Part shown: positions 1 to 6,940 of the stretch, piece by piece
Layout: every line of letters begins with the position of its first letter
Numbering within the stretch: the first letter of the stretch is position 1
NCBI GenBank assembly: GCA_946481265.1
Contig: CAMLNE010000144.1
Coordinates: 1-10,027, forward strand
Source of the DNA: an uncultured Panacagrimonas sp.
GTDB lineage: Bacteria; Pseudomonadota; Gammaproteobacteria; Nevskiales; Nevskiaceae
Direction: 5' to 3'
DNA length: 10,027 bases
Notes under the pieces: model-generated
Databases searched by the model: none
What the model was told of the DNA's origin: nothing
What the model saw: only the letters and a program-made list of their open reading frames with translations
Translations under genes and position numbers: made by a program

Positions 1-89
1 AAACGAGGCATCCGAGGCGATCCAAGCACCCATAATTCGGATTTCTTATCGGCTTCGGGCGCCAGCCACCAGGTAAATCAGAGAATCCC
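1..89. other. AT-richer stretch without a recognisable gene
   Basis: This stretch is visibly richer in A and T than the genes that follow, and I find no protein in it that I recognise on either strand. In the frame of the downstream oxidoreductase remnant there is a TAA stop at 33-35, and the residues between that stop and base 89 do not resemble the family. It is probably foreign or rearranged DNA that replaced the 5' part of that gene. The stretch runs off the window, so a mobile element ending here cannot be excluded, but no transposase, integrase or tRNA end is visible. Confidence 0.4.
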
Positions 90-103
90 AAGTGCTGGGA
101 TTC
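83..103. repeat. Perfect 8-bp inverted repeat at the remnant's breakpoint
   Basis: GAATCCCA (83-90) and TGGGATTC (96-103) are exact reverse complements separated by AGTGC. The right arm lies inside the conserved W-D-S codons of the oxidoreductase remnant, and the left arm lies in the unrelated sequence. Allowing one mismatch, the symmetry extends to 10 of 11 bases per arm. It may be a scar of a short inverted duplication that accompanied the truncation. A transcription terminator is unlikely because the structure sits at the start of the conserved coding segment. Confidence 0.6.
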
Positions 104-218
104 GCTCGACGATGGCCGCGCCCGCTTCTCCGCGCACACCGCCTTCGACGATCCGCTCTGCCCGCCGGACTCGCCCCCGCGGCAGAGCATCGAGGTGCGC
201 ACCCTGGTGATGTGGTAG
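90..218 (+). pseudogene. C-terminal remnant of a CmcJ/NvfI-family oxidoreductase
   Basis: Codons from 90 to the TAG at 216-218 read KCWDSLDDGRARFSAHTAFD followed by a proline-rich segment and SIEVRTLVMW. This matches the typical C-terminus of the CmcJ/NvfI oxidoreductase family (relatives of the cephamycin CmcJ protein), whose members usually end K-C/T-Y/W-D-S..DGRARFxxHTAFDDP..PPDAPPRxSIExRTLxFF. A whole family member is roughly 250-300 residues, and only about 42 are left. The open frame extends upstream only to 36 and that part is unrelated, so the gene has lost its N-terminal ~85% and has no start codon or ribosome binding site. The break coincides with a perfect inverted repeat (83-103). 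The family match is from memory of its C-terminal motif and was not searched. Confidence 0.7.
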
Positions 219-231
219 CGCGGGTCGCCGC

Positions 232-245
232 CCGGCTTGCGCCGG
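232..245. terminator. Small GC hairpin between convergent genes
   Basis: CCGGC-TTGC-GCCGG forms a perfect 5-bp stem with a 4-base loop in the 30-bp gap between the stop of the oxidoreductase remnant (218) and the stop of the convergent nitroreductase (249). The position suits a shared terminator, but neither side has a T-run, so it may only be a weak pause or 3'-end stabiliser. Confidence 0.3.
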
Positions 246-248
246 CCC

Positions 249-920
249 TCAGATCCCGCGGAATGTCGCGAACTGCTCCAGCGGCAGGCGCCGCGTGCGC
301 AGCCGGTTGACCGGCGCGTCCGGGTCGGCATGGCCGATCGCCATGCCGCAGAACAGCATCAGTTCCTCCGGCGGCTGCAGGAAGTCCCCGATCGTCTTGG
401 GGTAGACCGACCAGCACTCCTGCGCGCAGGAATGCAGGCCGCGCTCGCGCAGGAGCAGCATCAAGGTCTGCAGATACATGCCCAGGTCCGACCACTGCGG
501 CGCGCCCATGCGCCGGTCGACGTAGCAGAACAGCGCCGCGGGCGCATCGAAGAACTGGAAGTTGCGCGCGAACTGGCGCAGGCGACCCGGCTTGTCCGTG
601 CGCGGCGTGCCGAGCAGCGCGTACATCTCCTCGCCGACGACGTAGCGCTCAGTCCGGTACGGCTCCCACAGGTCCGGAGGATAGATCTCGTACTCGGTGG
701 GCTCGCTGGTCGGGCCGGTCGCCAGGCGCTCGCGCATGCAGCGCTTGAGATCGGCCAGCGTGTCGCCGCCCAGCACGAACAGGCGCCAGGGCTGGAGATT
801 GCCGCCCGAGGCGGAGCGAGCGGCGAGTTCGACCACCTCGCGCAGGACCTGGCCGGAGACCGGGGTGTCCAGGAAGGCGCGCACGCTGCGACGGGAATTG
901 ACGGCTTCGGTGACGTTCAA
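249..920 (-). CDS. Nitroreductase family protein (FMN-dependent NAD(P)H oxidoreductase)
   Basis: This 223-residue protein has the hallmarks of the nitroreductase fold. RRSVRAF lies at residues 10-16, where the arginines and serine bind the FMN phosphate. SGGNLQPW (38-45) is a second flavin-contacting segment. A hydrophobic helix ending in LRERGLHSCAQ is followed by the late GMAIG motif (192-196), then a C-terminal tail rich in R and P. Family members reduce nitroaromatics, quinones or enals in the cytoplasm as FMN dimers; the physiological substrate cannot be read from sequence. The start is TTG at 918-920. An in-frame TAG lies 12 codons upstream with no ATG, GTG or TTG between, the N-terminus MNVTEAVNSRRSVRAF fits the family, and GGAG stands 5 bases before the TTG. 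The gene stands alone, divergent from mfd and convergent with the oxidoreductase remnant. Its leader may fold over the ribosome binding site. Confidence 0.93.
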   Translation of the reverse strand: MNVTEAVNSRRSVRAFLDTPVSGQVLREVVELAARSASGGNLQPWRLFVLGGDTLADLKRCMRERLATGPTSEPTEYEIYPPDLWEPYRTERYVVGEEMYALLGTPRTDKPGRLRQFARNFQFFDAPAALFCYVDRRMGAPQWSDLGMYLQTLMLLLRERGLHSCAQECWSVYPKTIGDFLQPPEELMLFCGMAIGHADPDAPVNRLRTRRLPLEQFATFRGI

Positions 921-1010
921 GCGGGCTCCGGTGCACTCGGGATCGGGGCCGGGAGCCTAGCCCGCCCCGGTCCACGGGGTCGACCGCAAAGCGGGGTGCA
1001 CCGGACCCGC
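921..1010 (-). promoter_or_regulatory. Long inverted repeat covering the nitroreductase ribosome binding site
   Basis: Bases 921-936 and 996-1010 are reverse complements over 15 base pairs with a single bulged base (10 perfect pairs in TCCGGTGCAC/GTGCACCGGA, the bulge, then 5 more in GCGGG/CCCGC). The 59-base loop can itself fold, for example CCCCG-GTCCA-CGGGG. On a minus-strand transcript the 3' arm is the 16 bases immediately before the TTG start and includes the GGAG site, so the folded leader would hide it. Whether the transcript begins upstream of 1010 is unknown. A TTGACT resembling a -35 box lies on the minus strand at 1039-1044, but I see no good -10 at the right distance. The repeat could instead be an operator. 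Confidence 0.5.
926..929 (-). promoter_or_regulatory. Ribosome binding site deciding the TTG start of the nitroreductase
   Basis: On the minus strand GGAG lies 5 bases upstream of the TTG start at 918-920. It supports this non-ATG start, which is otherwise the only possible start after the upstream in-frame stop. The site lies wholly inside one arm of the long inverted repeat 921-1010. Confidence 0.6.
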
Positions 1011-1046
1011 GTTGCGTGCGCGGCGATGCCCGCCATCCAGTCAACG

Positions 1047-1052
1047 TAAAAT
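1047..1052 (+). promoter_or_regulatory. Putative -10 box of the mfd promoter
   Basis: TAAAAT matches five of six bases of the sigma-70 -10 consensus and lies 30 bases before the mfd start, which would leave a short leader of about 25 bases. I do not see a convincing -35 hexamer at 16-18 bases upstream, so this is a partial match judged by position and by its AT content within a GC-rich region. Confidence 0.4.
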
Positions 1053-1082
1053 CGCGCGCTCGCCGTCCTGTCCTGCTGTCCG

Positions 1083-4000
1083 ATGTCCAACAATGCGCTG
1101 TCCGTTGCCGAAACCGCGCTCGCCCTGCACGCGGTCGAGACCGCCCTGGCCCGCGGTCAGCCGCTGCTGGCCATCGCCGGCAACGAGCAGCAGGCCTATC
1201 GCATCGAATCCACCCTGCGTTTCTTTGCCTCCGGCCGTCTCCCCGTGCTGCACCTGCCGGACAACGAGACGCTTCCGTACGACCCGTTCTCGCCGCACCA
1301 GGAACTGCTGTCGGACCGCATGGCCGCGCTCAACGCGCTGCCGGCGCTGACGCAGGGCATCGTGCTGATCACCGCCGATGCCCTGATCCAGCGCCTGCCG
1401 CCACGCAGCTTCCTGGATGCGCGCTCGCTCAACGTCAGCACCGGGCAGAAGCTCGATCCGCTCGCATTCCGCGAGCGCCTGGTCGCGGCCGGCTATGCCG
1501 CGGTCGGCGAGGTGCAGACCCAGGGTGAGTTCGCCGTGCGCGGCGCGCTGATCGATCTCTACCCGATGGGCTCGGACGAGGCCTATCGCCTCGACCTGTT
1601 CGACGACGAGATCGAGTCGATCCGCACCTTCGATCCGGAAACCCAGCGCTCCACCGACAAGGTGGAATCCGTGCGCCTGCTGCCGGCGCGCGAGTTTCCC
1701 ACCGACAAGGAAGGCATCGAGACCTTCCGTCGCCGCTACCGCGAATATTTCCCCGGCGACCCGGCGCGCTCGCGCATCTATGCCGAGATGAGCCGCGGCT
1801 TCGCGCCTGCCGGCATCGAGGCCTGGTTGCCGCTGTTCTTCACGCAGACCGCAACCCTGCTCGATTACCTGCCGGCGCAGGCCTGCGCGCTGCCGCTGGC
1901 GGACCTCGGCACGGCGCTGGCCGCGGACTGGACGCAGATCGAGGATCGGTTCGAGCGCCTGCGCGGCGACATCGAGCGCCCGCTGATGCGGCCGGCCGAC
2001 CTGTTCCTGGAGCCTCGCGCGGCGCTGGAGATGCTGGAGGACACGGTGGGCACGGGCCTGCTGGCGATCTCCTCCCCGGCGGTCGTGGGCAGTCCGGCGC
2101 CGACCGGCGCCGATGCGATCCGCGCGCTGCTGCGCGAGACCCCCAGCCGCGTGCTGTTCGTCGCCGAGTCCGCCGGCCGGCGCGAGGCCCTGCTCGGCTG
2201 GCTCAAGCCGCTGGGCATCCTGCCGCGCGTCCACCCGGACTGGGCCTCCTTCGTCAGCGACCAGAACCGCTACGGCATCACGCTGGCCCCCCTGCAGGAC
2301 GGGCTGCTGCTCGACACGCAGGGCCTCGCGCTGATCACCGAGTCGCAGGTCTTCGGCCAGCGCGCGCCGGTCGAGTCGCGCAAGCGCGCGCCGCGGATCC
2401 GCGATCCCGAGACCATCCTGCGTGACCTGTCCGCACTCGACATCGGCTCGCCGGTGGTGCACGTCCAGCACGGCGTCGGCCGCTATCGCGGGCTTCAGCG
2501 CCTGGAGGCCGGCGGCGTCGAGGCCGAGTACCTGGTGCTCGAATACGCTCCTCGCAGCGGCTCGACCCAGCCCGACAAGCTCTACGTGCCGGTCGGCAGC
2601 CTGCAGCTGATCCACCGCTATACCGGCAGCGAGGAACAGTCCGCCCCCCTGCACAGCCTGGGCACCGATCGCTGGAACCGGGTGCAGGCCAAGGCGCGCG
2701 AGAAGGCCAACGACGTGGCCGCCGAACTGCTGCAGATCCAGGCGCGGCGCGCGGCCAAGCAGGGCGTGGCCATCGACATCGTCGACGAGGACTATCGGCG
2801 CTTCTGCGAGGGCTTCCCGTTCACGACCACGGTCGACCAGCAGAAGGCGATCGACGCCGTGCTCGCCGACCTGGCAAGCGAGCGGCCGATGGATCGCGTG
2901 GTCTGCGGCGACGTCGGCTTCGGCAAGACCGAGGTCGCGTTGCGTGCGTGCTTCGTGATGGCGCGTGCCGGCAAGCAGGTGTGCCTGCTCGCGCCCACCA
3001 CGCTGCTGGCGCAGCAGCACGAGAAGAATTTCCGCGACCGCCTCGCCGACTGGCCGATCCGCGTCGGCGCGCTGTCCCGCATGCGCACGGCCAAGGAGCA
3101 GACCGCGGCGCTCAAGGAGCTCGAGGAAGGCAAGCTCGACATCGTCATTGGCACGCATCGCCTGCTGCAGCCGGACGTCAAGTTCAAGAATCTCGGGCTG
3201 GTCGTCGTCGACGAGGAGCATCGCTTCGGCGTGCGTCACAAGGAACGCCTGAAGAACCTGCGCGCCGAAGTCGACCTGCTCACGCTCACGGCGACGCCGA
3301 TCCCGCGCACGCTGAACATGAGCCTGTCCGGCCTGCGCGACATGTCGATCATCGCCACGCCGCCGGCCTCGCGCATCGCGATCAAGACCTTCGTCGCCGA
3401 GTGGGACCGGAATCTGGTGATCGAGGCCTGCCAGCGCGAGCTGCGCCGCGGCGGACAGATCTATTTCCTGCACAACGAGGTCGCGGACATGGAGAAGTTC
3501 GCGCGCGACGTGCAGGAGATGGTGCCCGAGGGACGCGTGCGATTCGCCCACGGGCAGATGCGCGAACGCCAGCTCGAGCAGGTCATGCTCGACTTCTACC
3601 ATCAGCGCTTCGACATCCTGGTGTGCTCGACGATCATCGAGTCGGGCATCGACGTGCCGACCGCCAACACCATCCTGATCGACCGCGCGGATCACCTGGG
3701 CCTGGCCCAGCTGCACCAGCTGCGCGGCCGCGTGGGCCGCTCCCATCACCGCGCCTACGCCTACCTGCTGGTGCCGTCCAAGCGCGCGCTCAGCGTCGAT
3801 GCGCAGAAGCGCCTGGACGCGATCGAGACGCTCGGTGATCTCGGCTCGGGCTTCGCGCTGGCCACGCACGATCTCGAGATCCGTGGCGCCGGCGAGCTGC
3901 TCGGCGAGGACCAGTCGGGCCAGATCGAGGAAGTGGGCTTCACGATGTACGCCGAGCTGCTGGCGCGCGCGGTCAAGGCGATCCAGCGCGGCCGGCTGGA

Positions 4001-4469
4001 CGACGCACCGTTCGGCGCCGCGGCCTGCGAGGTCGACCTGGGCGTCTCCGCGCTGATCCCGGACGACTACGTCCCCGACGTGCACATGCGCCTGGTGCTC
4101 TACAAGCGCGCCTCCGAGGCCGCCGACGCGCCGGCGCTGGACGAGCTCAAGATCGAGATGATCGATCGCTTCGGCCTGCTGCCACGCCAGGCCGAGGCGC
4201 TGCTCGAGGCTGCGCGCGTGCGGATCGCCGGGCAGGAACTGGGCCTGACCAAGGTGCGTGCCGGCAGCCGCAGCGCGGTGCTCGATTTCGGGCCGGAACC
4301 GAAGATCGAGACGCCGCGGCTGATCCGCCTGATCCAGCAGCAGCCGAAGATTTACAAGCTCGAGGGCCAGAAGCGCCTGCACATCAACGCCGTGCTCGAT
4401 CCGCCGGAAGGACGCGCCGAGCAGATGCTGAACCTGCTGGCGGCGCTCAAGCCCAAGGCGACCGCCTGA
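1083..4469 (+). CDS. mfd: Transcription-repair coupling factor Mfd
   Basis: Mfd is the cytoplasmic DNA translocase that removes RNA polymerase stalled at lesions and recruits UvrA for nucleotide excision repair. At 1128 residues it is close to the Escherichia coli protein (1148). All modules are present. The UvrB-like N-terminal half (about 1-400) has ETLPYDPFSPH and GEFAVRGALIDLYP. The RNA-polymerase-interacting domain starts at DIGSPVVHVQHGVGRY (about 453-550). The RecG-like translocase carries Walker A GDVGFGKT (609-616), DEEH (710-713), TATPIPRTLNMSL and the late motif QLRGRVGR (879-886). The C-terminal domain masks the UvrA site. No key motif is missing. The ATG at 1083 has no strong ribosome binding site, but the N-terminus fits the family and a -10 box lies just upstream. 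CsiV follows, as in other Gammaproteobacteria. Confidence 0.98.
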   Translation: MSNNALSVAETALALHAVETALARGQPLLAIAGNEQQAYRIESTLRFFASGRLPVLHLPDNETLPYDPFSPHQELLSDRMAALNALPALTQGIVLITADALIQRLPPRSFLDARSLNVSTGQKLDPLAFRERLVAAGYAAVGEVQTQGEFAVRGALIDLYPMGSDEAYRLDLFDDEIESIRTFDPETQRSTDKVESVRLLPAREFPTDKEGIETFRRRYREYFPGDPARSRIYAEMSRGFAPAGIEAWLPLFFTQTATLLDYLPAQACALPLADLGTALAADWTQIEDRFERLRGDIERPLMRPADLFLEPRAALEMLEDTVGTGLLAISSPAVVGSPAPTGADAIRALLRETPSRVLFVAESAGRREALLGWLKPLGILPRVHPDWASFVSDQNRYGITLAPLQDGLLLDTQGLALITESQVFGQRAPVESRKRAPRIRDPETILRDLSALDIGSPVVHVQHGVGRYRGLQRLEAGGVEAEYLVLEYAPRSGSTQPDKLYVPVGSLQLIHRYTGSEEQSAPLHSLGTDRWNRVQAKAREKANDVAAELLQIQARRAAKQGVAIDIVDEDYRRFCEGFPFTTTVDQQKAIDAVLADLASERPMDRVVCGDVGFGKTEVALRACFVMARAGKQVCLLAPTTLLAQQHEKNFRDRLADWPIRVGALSRMRTAKEQTAALKELEEGKLDIVIGTHRLLQPDVKFKNLGLVVVDEEHRFGVRHKERLKNLRAEVDLLTLTATPIPRTLNMSLSGLRDMSIIATPPASRIAIKTFVAEWDRNLVIEACQRELRRGGQIYFLHNEVADMEKFARDVQEMVPEGRVRFAHGQMRERQLEQVMLDFYHQRFDILVCSTIIESGIDVPTANTILIDRADHLGLAQLHQLRGRVGRSHHRAYAYLLVPSKRALSVDAQKRLDAIETLGDLGSGFALATHDLEIRGAGELLGEDQSGQIEEVGFTMYAELLARAVKAIQRGRLDDAPFGAAACEVDLGVSALIPDDYVPDVHMRLVLYKRASEAADAPALDELKIEMIDRFGLLPRQAEALLEAARVRIAGQELGLTKVRAGSRSAVLDFGPEPKIETPRLIRLIQQQPKIYKLEGQKRLHINAVLDPPEGRAEQMLNLLAALKPKATA

Positions 4470-4484
4470 AAGCCGCGCGCGTGG

Positions 4485-4499
4485 ACATGCAGCGCATGT
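4485..4499 (+). terminator. Small palindrome behind mfd, possible weak terminator
   Basis: ACATGC-AGC-GCATGT is a perfect 6-bp stem with a 3-base loop that starts 16 bases after the mfd stop, and its last base begins a TTT run. It is a modest structure. It could partially end mfd transcription, or it could be a protein-binding palindrome. The remainder of the 123-bp gap to the next gene shows only a poor -10-like TACCCT at 4554-4559 and no clear -35. Confidence 0.3.
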
Positions 4500-4592
4500 T
4501 TGACCCGGCAACACCCGGTATCGAGCCTGCTCGCCGCCGCGAGGGCCGACCGCTACCCTAGCCCGTTCGCATCACGCCTCTGACGCCACGAA

Positions 4593-5234
4593 ATGAAGCG
4601 CGCTTTTCCGTCGACATTCGCCGCCGGCCTGCTGGCGCTGGCCCTGGTCACCACCAGCACCTGCGCCCAGGCCGAGACTTGGCGCGTGGACCTGATCGTG
4701 TTCCGCTTCCTGAGCAGCATCGAGGAAAAGGGTCGCCTGCCGCAGGCGCCGAGCCTGCACAAGGCCATCGAGCTCGACGACGTGAACGCGCTCAGCGCCG
4801 CCGGCATCACGGTGCTGCCGGAAGCCGAGTTCGCACTGAACGACGAGTGGGCGCGGCTCAAGGCCAGTCCGCAGTTCCGGCCGCTGGTGAAGCTGGCCTG
4901 GACGCAGAACGATCCACCGCCTGCCGAGGGCCCGCGCCTGCATGTGATCAGTGGCGCGACGATCAGGCTCAGGGACGAGGCCGGCCTGGGAGAACGCGAG
5001 TTCCGCGAAGTGGACGGCAGCGTCGCCCTCCACCTGGGTCGCTACCTGCACCTCGACACGGCGCTGATCTTCACCTCGTCCGGCGAGGAGCCGCAGTCCT
5101 GGCTGCTCGAAGAGTCGCGCAAGATGCGCAGCGACGAGATGCATCACCTCGACAGCCCACGCCTGGGCGTGCTGGCCCGCGTCGGCAAGTGGGGCCCCGG
5201 CCTGACTTCCACCGTCCCCGCGACGAGCCCTTGA
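4593..5234 (+). CDS. csiV: CsiV-family secreted envelope protein
   Basis: This 213-residue protein has a cleavable signal peptide (KR, a hydrophobic stretch at about 9-23, then AQA with cleavage before E28). There is no lipobox, since T precedes the only cysteine in that region. The mature part begins WRVDLIVFRF, typical of the CsiV family. Further on come GSVALHLGRYLHLDTAL and the closing SRKMRSDEMHHLDSPRLGVL, also family features. CsiV was described in Vibrio cholerae as a periplasmic partner needed for the LpoA-dependent response to non-canonical D-amino acids, and the family is labelled peptidoglycan-binding. Whether that role holds here is inference. The ATG at 4593 lacks a clear ribosome binding site but gives a well-formed signal peptide. 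The gene follows mfd by 123 bp in the same direction, an arrangement common in Gammaproteobacteria. Confidence 0.82.
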   Translation: MKRAFPSTFAAGLLALALVTTSTCAQAETWRVDLIVFRFLSSIEEKGRLPQAPSLHKAIELDDVNALSAAGITVLPEAEFALNDEWARLKASPQFRPLVKLAWTQNDPPPAEGPRLHVISGATIRLRDEAGLGEREFREVDGSVALHLGRYLHLDTALIFTSSGEEPQSWLLEESRKMRSDEMHHLDSPRLGVLARVGKWGPGLTSTVPATSP

Positions 5235-5238
5235 GACG

Positions 5239-5256
5239 GGCCGGGTCGACCCGGCC
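5239..5256 (+). terminator. 18-bp perfect palindrome behind the CsiV gene
   Basis: GGCCGGGTCGACCCGGCC is fully symmetric and begins 4 bases after the stop of the CsiV-family gene. As RNA it gives a 7-bp GC stem with a TCGA loop. The downstream sequence is GC-rich with no T-run, so it departs from the classical intrinsic terminator, but its position and strength make it the best candidate for the end of the mfd-csiV transcript before the sulfate cluster. Confidence 0.5.
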
Positions 5257-5319
5257 GGATCGGCGCCACGGGCGCGCCTCCTTCCACCGTGTGCGGCCAC
5301 CTGGTCCGCCCGAGCCCGT

Positions 5320-5400
5320 GGACGTTTATATGTCCTTTCGATCTATTTGATTGAAAAATTTTTAGCTTCTTTGCATATATATCGGCTCGCTAATTCTTTT
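5320..5400 (+). promoter_or_regulatory. AT-rich control region ahead of the porin and sulfate genes
   Basis: Bases 5321-5400 hold 24 G or C out of 80, and 5341-5380 only 8 out of 40, in a window that is otherwise about two-thirds GC. The island contains AAAAATTTTT (5354-5363) and an ATATATAT run (5375-5382). TTGAAA at 5351-5356 is a good -35 box; the nearest -10 candidates are CATATA 17 bases on or TATATA 19 bases on, neither ideal. An imperfect -35 and -10 pair inside AT-rich DNA is what one expects of an activator-dependent promoter. With sulfate uptake genes downstream, CysB is the obvious candidate activator, but I cannot assign a CysB site. No PHO box (CTGTCAT repeats) is visible, which argues against phosphate control. 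Confidence 0.5.
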
Positions 5401-5453
5401 GAGGACTTAGAAACCACAGACAAAATGCCGGCCACTTCTAACCGATACGCCGT

Positions 5454-5458
5454 GGAGG
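5454..5458 (+). promoter_or_regulatory. Ribosome binding site deciding the GTG start of the porin
   Basis: GGAGG lies 7 bases before the GTG at 5466, the ideal distance. The ATG at 5461 is only 2 bases away and is in another frame that stops at 5541. This supports GTG 5466 as the porin start, giving a signal peptide with a rather long N-terminal region. Confidence 0.65.
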
Positions 5459-5465
5459 CAATGCT

Positions 5466-6866
5466 GTGGAACACATTGAGGAATGGGGGATTGGGGCGTT
5501 TCGCCCGAAAGCGTCGCGACTGGCGCAGACGTTGCTCGTGAGTGCCCTCATCGGCGTGCCGGTGGCCGCATCGGCGCAGCAGGCCAGCATCGGGGAGCTC
5601 GACCAGCGCATCCGCATCCTGGAGCGTCAGCTCGAGATCCAGAAGGCCGACGCCGAGTCCAGGGCCAGGTCGGCGACCAGCACCTCGTTCGGTGAGAAGG
5701 GCCTGTCGGTCAAGACAGGGGACTTCGAGTTCCGGTTCAAGGGCCTGGTGCAGGCCGACGTGCGCATCTTCCTGGACGACCAGGCGCCGCGTTCCAACGA
5801 CTGCTTCCTGTTCCGGCGCATCCGGCCGATCTTCGAGGGCACGTTCGGCAAGTGGGTCGGCTTTCGCCTGACCCCCGAGTTCGCGGGCAACGGCTCGGGT
5901 GAGGCCGCGCGCATCATCGACGCCTACATCGACCTGAAATTCGACCCCGCGGCGACCCTGCGCGTGGGCAAGGTCAAGGGACCGGTCAGCCTCGAGCGCC
6001 TGCAGTCCGGCGGCGCGACCAGCTTCGTCGAGCGCGGCTTCCCGACCGAGCTGGCACCCAGCCGCGATCTCGGCATCCAGCTGCAGGGCAAGCTGTTTGC
6101 GCAGACGGTCGACTACACGCTGGGCTACTACAACGGCACGGCCGACGGCCGCGACATCACCGGCTCCGACACCGACAACCGCAAGGAAGTGGGCGCGCGC
6201 CTGTTCTTCGAGCCGTTCCGCAACGGCTCGGGCGTGCTCAAGGGCCTGGGCTTCGGCGTGGGCAGCAGCTTCGGCACCAAGGACCAGGGCAGCACCGCCA
6301 ACGCCAGCAGCAACTTCCTGCCGCGCTATCGCTCGCCCGGTCAGCAGACGTTCTTCTCCTACGCGAGCACCGTGTTCGCCGACGGCGAGCACCGGCGCAT
6401 CTCGCCGCAGGCCTACTTCTACCGCGACCGCTTCGGCCTGCTTGGCGAATACATCCGTTCCGAGCAGAAGCTGACGGATACCGCGAGCGGCACGAGCGAG
6501 CGGCTGGAGAACACGGCCTGGCAGGTCGTCTCCACCTGGGTGCTCAGCGGCGAGGACGCGAGCTTCCGCGGCGTGACCCGACCTTCGGCGCCGTTCACCC
6601 TCGGCGGCCCGGGCTGGGGCGCGTTCGAGGTGGCCGCACGCTACGGTGAACTGGAGATCGACAAGGACACGTTCGACGCCGGTTTCGCCAATTCGGCGAC
6701 CTCGGCAAGCAAAGCCCGGTCCTACGGCATCGGCCTGAACTGGTATCTGAGCTCCAATCTCAAGCTCGCCACCAACTTCCAGCAGACCCGGTTCGATGAC
6801 GGCGCCGCAGGCGGCGACCGCGAGGACGAAAAGCTGGTGTTCACCCGCCTGCAGCTTGCGTTCTAG
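5466..6866 (+). CDS. OprP/OprO-type outer-membrane porin, likely for sulfate uptake
   Basis: This 466-residue protein has a signal peptide (basic RPKASR, hydrophobic core, cleavage after ASA at residue 37). A short coiled-coil-like helix follows (about 40-67), then a beta-barrel domain of alternating polar and hydrophobic strands ending in the C-terminal phenylalanine that directs outer-membrane assembly. Segments such as [36 protein letters not shown] and DYTLGYYNG are typical of the phosphate-selective porin O/P family, anion-specific trimeric channels of about 400-450 residues. It begins with GTG preceded by an ideal GGAGG. Sbp starts 74 bp downstream and the sulfate permeases follow, so the natural substrate is more likely sulfate or another sulfur anion than phosphate. 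That is inference from context. Databases would probably label it polyphosphate-selective porin O. Confidence 0.88.
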   Translation: MEHIEEWGIGAFRPKASRLAQTLLVSALIGVPVAASAQQASIGELDQRIRILERQLEIQKADAESRARSATSTSFGEKGLSVKTGDFEFRFKGLVQADVRIFLDDQAPRSNDCFLFRRIRPIFEGTFGKWVGFRLTPEFAGNGSGEAARIIDAYIDLKFDPAATLRVGKVKGPVSLERLQSGGATSFVERGFPTELAPSRDLGIQLQGKLFAQTVDYTLGYYNGTADGRDITGSDTDNRKEVGARLFFEPFRNGSGVLKGLGFGVGSSFGTKDQGSTANASSNFLPRYRSPGQQTFFSYASTVFADGEHRRISPQAYFYRDRFGLLGEYIRSEQKLTDTASGTSERLENTAWQVVSTWVLSGEDASFRGVTRPSAPFTLGGPGWGAFEVAARYGELEIDKDTFDAGFANSATSASKARSYGIGLNWYLSSNLKLATNFQQTRFDDGAAGGDREDEKLVFTRLQLAF

Positions 6867-6940
6867 ACCCGCGACCCCTTACGGCCGATATCGCCGCACA
6901 CGCACAATCCATTTCAGGATCTCCTCGAAAAGCCTTCGCC

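Noticed and set aside
46..80. Possible tRNA end or attachment site on the minus strand (a CTGGTGGCTGG-like stretch)
   Set aside because: No T-loop consensus (GTTCGA), no acceptor stem and no cloverleaf can be drawn, so neither a tRNA nor an attachment site is supported.
1041..4514. An uninterrupted antisense open frame of more than 1100 codons opposite mfd
   Set aside because: Its product is dominated by R, A, L, Q, H and D without any family motif, and the opposite strand is a complete Mfd with all motifs. GC-rich codon use with few stops in the complementary frame explains it.
4500..4559. Promoter for the CsiV gene from TTGACC (4500-4505) and TACCCT (4554-4559)
   Set aside because: The two hexamers are far too distant from each other to form one promoter, and neither has a partner at 16-18 bases.
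5320..5465. PHO box expected for an OprP-type porin
   Set aside because: No pair of CTGTCAT-like repeats at 11-base spacing is present between the CsiV gene and the porin.
5347..5541. Small frame upstream of and overlapping the porin start, with a possible ATG at 5425 or 5461
   Set aside because: There is no ribosome binding site at the TTG or the 5425 ATG, and only 2 bases between GGAGG and the 5461 ATG. The same GGAGG fits the porin GTG perfectly. The end of the frame is a shifted reading of the porin signal-peptide codons. A regulatory leader peptide cannot be excluded but is not supported.
6886..6893. CGATATCG palindrome between the porin and sbp
   Set aside because: An 8-bp palindrome is common by chance; its flanks do not extend the symmetry and no T-run follows, so it is not called as a terminator or operator.
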